Assembly: GCA_900552915.1 (NCBI GenBank)
Contig: USBS01000052.1
Span: forward strand, 1-12,350
Length of the DNA: 12,350 bases
Reading direction: 5' to 3'
Source: an uncultured Sutterella sp.
GTDB taxonomy: Bacteria > Pseudomonadota > Gammaproteobacteria > Burkholderiales > Burkholderiaceae_F
A program made the translations under genes and the position numbers. Positions within the stretch are counted from its first letter, which is position 1; each line of letters opens with the position of its first letter. Under the pieces are notes generated by a model. It made no database searches. It was not told the DNA's origin and saw nothing but the letters and a program-made list of their open reading frames with translations. Below are positions 4,712-12,350 of this stretch, one piece after another.

Positions 4712-6478
4712 ATGCACAACTCGACACTTTCCGCCGACGAACTGCGCCGCCGCATCGACTGCGCGCTCGGCCGCACGCCCTGCGATCTGGTTCTTCGCAA
4801 CGCCTGCGTCTTCAATGTCTTCACGAAGTCCTTCACGGAACACGCCGATATCGCGATTGACTCGGGCGTCATCGTCGACGTCGGAACAAACAGTGCAGCA
4901 AAAGGCTGCAAAGAAGTCGATCTCAACAACGCACCGTTGGTGCCGGGCTTTATCGACGCGCATGTGCACATCGAGTCCTCAATGCTGCGGCCGCGGGAAT
5001 TTGCCCGCCTCATTTTGTCCAAAGGCACCACCGCGATCGTGGCCGATCCGCACGAAATCGCCAACGTGTGCGGCCTTGAAGGCATCCGCTTCATGATTGA
5101 GGATGCACGAGATGCCGCAGTCGACATCCGCTTCATGCTTCCGTCGTGCGTGCCCGCCACACCGTTTGAAACATCGGGCGCGACGCTGACCGCCGATGAA
5201 CTGCAGATACTCATCAACGAGCCCGCTGTGCTGGGTCTGGCCGAAGTCATGAACGTCCCGGCGGTGCTTGCGGGCGAAGACGACATGCTCGCGAAAATTC
5301 TCCTTGCCGCTCGAGCGGGCAAAGCCGTCGACGGCCATGCGCCGATGTTGAGCGGGGCTGCGCTCTCGGCTTATGCCGCTGCAGGTGTCTCGAGCGATCA
5401 CGAATGCAGTACGGCAACGGAAGCGCTCGATCGCATTTCCCGCGGCATGACGGTCTTCATGCGCGAAGGTTCTGCCGGGCAAAACGTTAAAGCTTTGGCG
5501 CCCGTCGTCACGCACGAGAACTGCTCGATGTTCTGCCTTTGCACGGACGATGCCTCGCCCGACGACGTGATCTGCAAAGGTCATATCAACAACGTGCTGC
5601 GACGCGCCGTCGAATGCGGCGTCGGACTTGAAGATGCCCTGTGCATGGCCACCATCAATCCCGCACGACACTTCGGGCTTGCGGGCAAGGGGGCCGTTGC
5701 TCCCGGCTACGAGGCCGATCTTGTCGTTCTTGAAAACCTCCGAACCTTTGATGTGAAAGCCGTTTACAGAGCAGGGCTCTGCAGCCAAGAAATCGAATCC
5801 AAGCCGGCAGAGCCGCTGCCCGCTTCCGTCACCGGCCGCGTCCGCATCAAACCGCTTGCAGACGATGCATTTGCAATCTCCTGTCCCGAAGGCCAAGCCC
5901 GCGTAATCGGCCTCAGGCCGGGCGATCTGATCACCGAATCGCTGGTGCTGCCCGTTGTTATCGACAACGACGGATTCGTGGATGTTGCCGCTTGCCCCGA
6001 TCTCGTTAAGGTTGCCGTTGTCGAACGGCACCACGCCACCGGCAACGTGGGACTTGCGCTTGTCAAAGGACTCACGGCAGCGGGCAGAAAATTAAACGGC
6101 GCCATTGCTACTACCATCTCGCACGACTCGCACAACATCATTGTTGCAGGCGACAACGACGCCGACATGCTCGCAGCTGTCGGGACGATCGAAGCCGTCG
6201 GCGGAGGAATCGTGCTCGTGCGCGCGGGTCGCGTCGTGCAATCCTTGAAACTAGAAATTGCGGGCCTTATGACGGCAGCCGACTGGCAAAGTACCGCTCA
6301 GCGGAAGATCGAACTCGTTGAAACCGCTCATCGCGACTTCGGCGTAGCCGCGGACGTGCATCCGATCATGGCAGTGAGTTTACTTGCGCTTGCCGTGATC
6401 CCGGCCTTGCGGGTCACCGACAAAGGACTTTTCGATGCCGTGGCGTTCAAGCATGTGCCGATCGGAACCGAAGACTAA
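4712..6478 (+). CDS. ade: Adenine deaminase
   Basis: A 588-aa cytoplasmic amidohydrolase, the same length as E. coli Ade, that converts adenine to hypoxanthine and ammonia in purine salvage. The metal-dependent amidohydrolase motifs are in order: PGFIDAHVHIESSM with H84 and H86, ADPHEIANVCG (111-121), the histidine of VDGHAP (H209), SSDHE (228-231), and CTDDASPDD with the catalytic aspartate at 279-280. The family-specific C-terminal domain is complete and includes TISHDSHNIIVAGDND. ATG 4712 has only a poor ribosome binding site (CGGACG, 4697-4702). A strong terminator ends just upstream, so ade is a separate transcription unit from trpBAD. No terminator is visible after its stop. Confidence 0.97.
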   Translation: MHNSTLSADELRRRIDCALGRTPCDLVLRNACVFNVFTKSFTEHADIAIDSGVIVDVGTNSAAKGCKEVDLNNAPLVPGFIDAHVHIESSMLRPREFARLILSKGTTAIVADPHEIANVCGLEGIRFMIEDARDAAVDIRFMLPSCVPATPFETSGATLTADELQILINEPAVLGLAEVMNVPAVLAGEDDMLAKILLAARAGKAVDGHAPMLSGAALSAYAAAGVSSDHECSTATEALDRISRGMTVFMREGSAGQNVKALAPVVTHENCSMFCLCTDDASPDDVICKGHINNVLRRAVECGVGLEDALCMATINPARHFGLAGKGAVAPGYEADLVVLENLRTFDVKAVYRAGLCSQEIESKPAEPLPASVTGRVRIKPLADDAFAISCPEGQARVIGLRPGDLITESLVLPVVIDNDGFVDVAACPDLVKVAVVERHHATGNVGLALVKGLTAAGRKLNGAIATTISHDSHNIIVAGDNDADMLAAVGTIEAVGGGIVLVRAGRVVQSLKLEIAGLMTAADWQSTAQRKIELVETAHRDFGVAADVHPIMAVSLLALAVIPALRVTDKGLFDAVAFKHVPIGTED

Positions 6479-6530
6479 CATGTAATTAAACAATCACAAA
6501 TCAAACGCGTCGGCGAAACCTTCTCGTACG

Positions 6531-6558
6531 TGCTGCGCAAACAGCGCATGGGTACAAT
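6531..6558 (+). promoter_or_regulatory. Candidate promoter of the AAA-ATPase gene
   Basis: TACAAT (6553-6558) matches TATAAT at five of six positions. The -35 is poor (TGCTGC, 6531-6536, spacing 16). It would leave a leader of about 40 nt before the ATG at 6607. Confidence 0.35.
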
Positions 6559-6606
6559 TCGCCTTTCAGGCAATAGCTTGTCCGTACAGAACCTGTGGGG
6601 TTTTAG

Positions 6607-8199
6607 ATGTTGAATTCCGAATTGCAACTTTTGCCGCTCGGCCGCTCCGGTTTTCCCGCTTTGAGAGCCAGCAACTCGGTCTATGTCGACAAAACTGCAT
6701 TCATTTATCAGTTAGCTCGCGAGGATGGCAAATTTTTTCTCGCCCGCCCTCGCCGCTTCGGAAAGTCACTTCTGGTTTCCACTCTTGAGTCGCTTTTCAA
6801 ATTCGGTCTGCGCGACTTTGACGGGCTGGCGATCTCCAAGCTTTGGACCGACACGACCTATTCCGTAGCACATCTTGATTTCTCGCTCATCTCGACATTC
6901 AAAAGTGCGGAAGATTTTTCGAAGAAATTTCAAGAGTCGATTGCCGACAGTTTTGCCGAACTAGGCTTTGCTCCGACCGACCGCACCAATGTTTTATCCG
7001 AACTTTCCGGTTGGCTCAAGAAACTTCCGTCTCGGTCTCTTGTCATTTTGATCGACGAGTACGATGCCCCTCTGACGGCATGTCTGGACACGCCGAAGCT
7101 CTTCGAAGCCGTTCTGATGAGCATGCGCGAGTTTTACCTGACAATTAAAAGCTGCGATGATTGCCTGCGTTTTCTCTTCATGACGGGCATCACGAAATTC
7201 AGCAGCACGAGCATTTTTTCCGAACTCAACAATGTCACGGATCTCACGCTGAACTCCGATTACGGTTCACTGCTCGGCTACACCAAAGAAGAAATTCAGC
7301 ACTATTTTGCCGCTCATATTGCACAGGCAGCCGAGAAGCTGCATCTCTCCAAAGCCGAAATTCTTCGACAGTTGGAAATCAATTACGACGGTTTTTGCTT
7401 TGACCGGCAAGCTGCTTCGCACGTCTTTTGTCCATGGTCCGTACTGAGTTTTCTAGCCGCTCCGACTCAAGGCTTCAACAACTACTGGTATGCCAGCGGC
7501 GGCAAGCCGAGCGTATTGATGAAGTATCTCGTCAACCATTCACTCGCCGACCCTGCAAGCTACGCTCAAAACCAAGAGGTTTCCTTGAGCGATCTTTCCA
7601 ACGCGAGCGATCTCGACACCATCGACATCCGGGTTCTGTTGACGCAAGCCGGGTACCTTACCATCAAGGCGGTAGCCTCCGACGGCTGGATCCAACTTGG
7701 TTATCCCAACAAAGAAGTGTCCGTCTCAATGGCCCAGCTATACTCCCGCGAGCTTTTCCACGGAAAACGCATCAAAAAGCCGGATGCACCGACGCTCGAA
7801 CAGGTCCTTGCAGAAGGTGCACTCTCTGATGTCGTCGACTACTTCAACTGGATCTTCAACTCCATCGACTACCAAAACTATCCGGTAACAAGCGAATCGC
7901 ATTGTCGTGCCCTGTTGCTTGTGCTTTTGATCGGCGCAGGACTACCCGCCATTTCCGAAAAGCATTCAGCCTTGGGCAGAAGCGATTTGGAAGTTGATGC
8001 CGGACACCGCCGCTGGGTTTTTGAGATCAAATACGCAAAGGTAGAAAGCGAGGCGCCGAAGCTTCTGAAGACCGCCGTCGAACAGATGCAGACCAAGCGT
8101 TACGGCGACGCACCTCACGGCAAAGATCTCATCCGAGTCGCTTTGGTATTCGGTGCCGAGGATCGTCGTTTCATCGCCTGGCAACAACTGTCGGCGTAG
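6607..8199 (+). CDS. AAA-ATPase with C-terminal PD-(D/E)XK nuclease-like domain
   Basis: A 530-aa protein of the AAA-ATPase-like (PF09820) plus PD-(D/E)XK (PF08011, formerly DUF1703) family, common in gut Bacteroidetes and some proteobacteria, usually in several copies per genome. The N-terminal block has a short Walker A-like RPRRFGKSLL (48-57), Walker B VILIDEYDAPL (146-156) and FMTGITKFSS (191-200). The C-terminal domain keeps the nuclease core: D460 in LGRSDLEV and E473/K475 in VFEIKYAK. The YVDKT near residues 26-30 is also typical. The exact role is unproven; links to mobile elements or defence have been suggested for the family. It is a single gene with its own promoter-like box and a weak ribosome binding site, and some of its lines are visibly richer in A/T than neighbouring genes, which fits accessory DNA. 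It converges with dinB. Confidence 0.92.
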   Translation: MLNSELQLLPLGRSGFPALRASNSVYVDKTAFIYQLAREDGKFFLARPRRFGKSLLVSTLESLFKFGLRDFDGLAISKLWTDTTYSVAHLDFSLISTFKSAEDFSKKFQESIADSFAELGFAPTDRTNVLSELSGWLKKLPSRSLVILIDEYDAPLTACLDTPKLFEAVLMSMREFYLTIKSCDDCLRFLFMTGITKFSSTSIFSELNNVTDLTLNSDYGSLLGYTKEEIQHYFAAHIAQAAEKLHLSKAEILRQLEINYDGFCFDRQAASHVFCPWSVLSFLAAPTQGFNNYWYASGGKPSVLMKYLVNHSLADPASYAQNQEVSLSDLSNASDLDTIDIRVLLTQAGYLTIKAVASDGWIQLGYPNKEVSVSMAQLYSRELFHGKRIKKPDAPTLEQVLAEGALSDVVDYFNWIFNSIDYQNYPVTSESHCRALLLVLLIGAGLPAISEKHSALGRSDLEVDAGHRRWVFEIKYAKVESEAPKLLKTAVEQMQTKRYGDAPHGKDLIRVALVFGAEDRRFIAWQQLSA

Positions 8200-8243
8200 C
8201 GCTGTTCTTCCGCTCGCAAAACAACACCAAGAACCGGCAACCT

Positions 8244-9335
8244 CTAAAACAGCTCGCCCTGCCGCTCGTCGCTTTCCTCCACGGGCGAGCTCACCGTAAG
8301 CCCCAACAGTCTGACGCCTCTGGGCGGAATGTCGATGCCGGCCAAAAGCACCGCAGCCGCCTCCGCTATTGCGGCTTTGTCGGTCAATGGCTTATCGGCC
8401 GTAAGACTTCTAGTGACAGTCTTGAAGTTGAAGAAACGCACCTTGAGCGTAAGCGTCGTGCCGACAAAATGACTCCGTGCAAGGCGTTTGACCAAATCAT
8501 CGGCAAGCGCATTGAGCTCTTCGGCGACAAAGGCTCTATCAGGAATGTCGACTTCGTAGGTCATTTCACACCCGACGCTCTTTCTGACGCGCTCGGGCTG
8601 CACGGGGCGCTCGTCAATTCCACGGGCAAATTTATAGTAGGTCACACCCGCTTGCCCGAACTGAGCCACAAGTTCGGACAAGGGCACACGCATCAGATCC
8701 GCCCCCGTACGAACGCCCATCTTGAGAAATTTCTCCTCGGTAACGGGCCCGACGCCCCAGAAGGCCTTGATCGGAAGCTGTTCGATAAAGTGCTGTGCGC
8801 GCGAGGGGTGGATCGTGCATAAACCGTCTGGCTTGCGCCAGTCGGAAGCCACCTTGGCGAGAAACTTGTTGTAGGAGACGCCGGCACTCGCGATGAGCTG
8901 CAGTTCGTTTCGGATATCGGCTTTGATGCGTTTGGCAACATCCACGCCCAACACGATCCCCTGCTTGTTGTCGGTGACGTCAAGATAAGCCTCATCGATC
9001 GAAATCGGCTCGACCAGATCGGTGTAGCGATGAAAGATCTCCCGCACCTGCATGCCAACTTCCTTGTAGTAGGACATGCGGCCTTCGATGAAAATAAGGT
9101 TCGGACAAAGCATCTTGGCGCGCGAACTCGGCATTGCGCTGTGCACGCCGTAGCGTCTGGCTTCGTAGCTTGCCGTGGCCACCACACCACGGGAGTCGGC
9201 GTGTCCCACCGCAACGGGCTTTCCGCGCAGCTCCGGTCGATCGCGTTGTTCGACCGACGCATAAAACGCATCCATGTCGATGTGGATGATCTTGCGGCTG
9301 AAGTCGTTTTCAAAAGTGGGTTCCGAGCTTGTCAT
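8244..9335 (-). CDS. dinB: DNA polymerase IV (Y-family, translesion synthesis)
   Basis: A 363-aa error-prone polymerase that bypasses damaged template bases. The catalytic residues are D20 in IIHIDMDAFYASVEQ and D114/E115 in SIDEAYLD. The steric-gate position after F24 is Tyr (Y25), as in Dpo4, where E. coli has Phe. SAGVSYNKFLAKVASDWRKP and FWGVGP mark the palm and thumb, and the little-finger domain follows. The last residues, QGELF, resemble a beta-clamp-binding peptide, as expected at this end. ATG 9335-9333 is chosen because the protein then begins near the usual point, but it has no visible Shine-Dalgarno. A TTG at 9401 with AGGA just upstream would add 22 unconserved residues. No LexA box of the CTGT-N8-ACAG type is seen. 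It is divergent from the helicase gene. Confidence 0.96.
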   Translation of the reverse strand: MTSSEPTFENDFSRKIIHIDMDAFYASVEQRDRPELRGKPVAVGHADSRGVVATASYEARRYGVHSAMPSSRAKMLCPNLIFIEGRMSYYKEVGMQVREIFHRYTDLVEPISIDEAYLDVTDNKQGIVLGVDVAKRIKADIRNELQLIASAGVSYNKFLAKVASDWRKPDGLCTIHPSRAQHFIEQLPIKAFWGVGPVTEEKFLKMGVRTGADLMRVPLSELVAQFGQAGVTYYKFARGIDERPVQPERVRKSVGCEMTYEVDIPDRAFVAEELNALADDLVKRLARSHFVGTTLTLKVRFFNFKTVTRSLTADKPLTDKAAIAEAAAVLLAGIDIPPRGVRLLGLTVSSPVEESDERQGELF

Positions 9336-9417
9336 GACGCAAGGATACAGCCGAATGCTTTCGGCGTGAATTGCAGAAAGTTGCAAATAGGTTCCGCACA
9401 AAACGTCCTGCGGCCGC

Positions 9418-9423
9418 TACAAT
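9418..9423 (+). promoter_or_regulatory. Candidate -10 box of the helicase gene
   Basis: TACAAT, the same hexamer as upstream of the AAA-ATPase gene, with no convincing -35 at 17 nt. If used, the helicase mRNA would carry a leader of about 200 nt, containing the two hairpins at 9460-9497 and 9523-9543. Confidence 0.35.
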
Positions 9424-9459
9424 CCGTGCCTTTGTCGGTCTCATTGAAGACCCGAAGCA

Positions 9460-9551
9460 CACGGCCGCCTCCGAAGCCTTGAGTCCCAACGGCCGTGAAC
9501 AGCTGTAAATTCCGCGGTTCTTGGTGCATAAAACGAATGCACCGAAGGCTT
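9460..9551 (+). promoter_or_regulatory. Hairpin-rich leader upstream of the DEAD-box helicase gene
   Basis: Hairpin A: CACGGCCG (9460-9467) with CGGCCGTG (9490-9497), 8 bp, loop 22 nt. Hairpin B: GGTGCAT (9523-9529) with ATGCACC (9537-9543), 7 bp, loop 7 nt. In addition AAGCCTT (9474-9480) in loop A is complementary to AAGGCTT (9545-9551) just after hairpin B, and their surroundings CCGAAGCCTTGAG and CCGAAGGCTTGAG differ at one base. The pairings are visible; an RNA-level control role is inference, helped by the known autoregulation of some RNA-metabolism genes through long leaders. Confidence 0.45.
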
Positions 9552-9631
9552 GAGCCGCACGCCGATCATTTTCCGTTCAAGACGCCGATTCGATTGACGA
9601 CGCCTTGTCCGAACCAAGAATAAGTACAAAC

Positions 9632-11434
<1,803 letters not shown>

Positions 11435-11444
11435 ACTTAGAGCC

Positions 11445-11828
11445 ATGACCACATTGCTCAAGACTTCCAAACTGCGCCTTGCCGCCGCGGCCGTCTTTGC
11501 CGCGGCGCTCGTTGCGGGTTGCGCCGTCGACAAAGGCATCGAAGGGCAAACCATCGAAAGTCCCGCTCGGCCGCAGTCCCAAAATATCTCCGCATTGATG
11601 GAAGCTTCCGACCGACAGCAGCTCACCTGCACCTCCATGCAGCCGCTGTCGGCCGAACACGCCCTAAACGACATTGTCTTTGCCTGCCCCGAGCTTGGCG
11701 TACAGGCTACGCTGCTTGAAATGCGCGATGCCGGTTGGCGTCTTATCAGCGTCGACATCGGAAGCGAAACCACACACGACGGCGTCGTCGAGATGCCGCT
11801 TTCCATTCGCATCATCAAGCTTTTCTGA
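11445..11828 (+). CDS. Small lipoprotein of unknown function
   Basis: A 127-aa protein with a lipoprotein signal peptide: basic n-region with LKTSKLR, an Ala/Val/Leu core, and lipobox LVAGC with C26 as the lipidation site. The mature domain is about 100 residues, has two further cysteines (C62 and C81) that could form a disulphide in the periplasm, and ends in a beta-rich stretch IRIIKLF. No family is recognised. It starts only 10 nt after the helicase stop with a weak ribosome binding site (TTAGAG), so it is probably co-transcribed and perhaps translationally coupled. The pairing of an RNA helicase with a lipoprotein gives no clear functional clue. Its base composition resembles the helicase gene, and no terminator is evident after it. 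Confidence 0.75.
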   Translation: MTTLLKTSKLRLAAAAVFAAALVAGCAVDKGIEGQTIESPARPQSQNISALMEASDRQQLTCTSMQPLSAEHALNDIVFACPELGVQATLLEMRDAGWRLISVDIGSETTHDGVVEMPLSIRIIKLF

Positions 11829-11891
11829 GGCTGTTGATCGGAACCGGCTCGCACATACTCATCCTTGAAAGCGGATCCGTAGCTTGACCGC

Positions 11892-12350
11892 TCAAAGTCC
11901 CAGACAGCCTATCGGCACGACCATAATTCCGTCGTCACGACTATAAGCAAAATCCCCCGATGCCGTCAGCACCATGCGGAAAGACGGGCTCGGCATTCGA
12001 AATGAATCAATCTTCTCGGTCAGAGCCGTAAGCGTTTCTACACCGTCCAGAATACCTTTTTCGCTTCCCAGCTTGATTTCAATCAACCCATAAGTTCCAT
12101 TCCTGCGATGTATGACCGCATCACATTCCAGCCCGCTTTTGTCGCGATAGTGGTAAAGGTTACCATCCAGCGCTTCCGCATATACCCGAAGATCACGCAC
12201 ACACAATGTCTCAAATAGGAAACCGAAGGTTTCCGGCGCCAGTAATAAATCCGTTTGTCAAAAACTGTTAAATCTACCATCCGCGCAGTTCCCAACATTT
12301 TGTCGCTCTGCCTCCTGACGGATTGCTCCGGCAGGGCAGTCCGGCGCTCA
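11892..12350 (-). pseudogene. Degraded AAA/DUF4143 ATPase, C-terminal part
   Basis: The frame from 12257 down to the stop at 11892 reads QTDLLLAPETFGFLFETL, then CVRDLRVYAEALDG, YHYRDKSGLECDAV and LIEIKLG, ending PIGCLGL. This is the C-terminal domain (DUF4143, PF13635) of AAA_14-type ATPases, normally about 400 aa, with a nuclease-like D...E-x-K pattern. Immediately upstream in the same frame is TGA (12260-12258). The other two frames toward the window end do not give a clear family match and one is closed by a TAG; a run of five T (minus strand) sits at the break. The ATPase core would lie outside the window. A start at TTG 12206 giving 104 aa is possible but would cut into the conserved segment. 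A frameshift, deletion or sequencing error could explain the break. The DNA is more A/T-rich than the trp genes. Confidence 0.65.

Noticed and set aside
4979..6034. 351-codon minus-strand open frame inside ade
   Set aside because: It has His/Arg/Gly-rich composition typical of an antisense shadow frame and no motifs; ade is complete on the plus strand.
8200..8243. Terminator between the AAA-ATPase gene and dinB
   Set aside because: Only a short CTGTT/AACAG match is present and no T-run follows, so it is not enough to call.
9499..9506. ACAGCTGT palindrome as an SOS (LexA) site for dinB
   Set aside because: It lacks the 8-nt spacing of CTGT-N8-ACAG and sits far from the dinB start.

Overview
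The window reads as a chromosomal segment of a proteobacterium with moderately high GC. Single 60-base lines counted by hand give about 58% GC in the helicase gene and as little as 40-45% in parts of the two ATPase genes. The housekeeping proteins, the FecCD-type ABC tail, the TACAAT-type -10 boxes and the AAA-ATPase/PD-(D/E)XK genes typical of gut bacteria suggest a betaproteobacterium, perhaps Sutterellaceae. That placement is inference; no rRNA or marker gene is present to confirm it.

Layout. 1-155: C-terminal end of an iron-siderophore/haem/cobalamin-type ABC ATPase. 226-435 (-): tiny Gly/Pro-rich lipoprotein. 583-918 (-): FKBP-type prolyl isomerase. 919-1440: a divergent control region holding a candidate promoter, a 16-codon leader peptide with three consecutive Trp codons, an intrinsic terminator with a competing antiterminator pairing, and a possible 27-aa ORF. 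1441-4593: trpB, trpA and trpD as one operon ending in a strong terminator (4662-4697). 4712-6478: adenine deaminase. 6607-8199: AAA-ATPase with a C-terminal PD-(D/E)XK nuclease-like domain. 8244-9335 (-): DNA polymerase IV. 9336-9631: divergent region with a long, hairpin-rich leader for the next gene. 9632-11434: RhlE-type DEAD-box RNA helicase with a long basic tail, closely followed by a small lipoprotein (11445-11828). 11892-12350 (-): C-terminal part of an AAA/DUF4143 ATPase that is out of frame upstream and looks degraded.

How the parts work together. The central unit is a rearranged tryptophan operon. TrpD makes phosphoribosyl-anthranilate, and TrpA plus TrpB form tryptophan synthase; trpE, trpG, trpC and trpF are not in the window. 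The leader upstream of trpB has the hallmarks of ribosome-mediated attenuation: Trp codons placed where a stalled ribosome would free a GCGGGT segment to pair with the left arm of the terminator. This is the most notable regulatory element seen here. The helicase gene also seems to have a structured leader of about 200 nt. The two ATPase/nuclease-like genes, one intact and one decayed, are accessory genes of unproven function in an otherwise housekeeping region.
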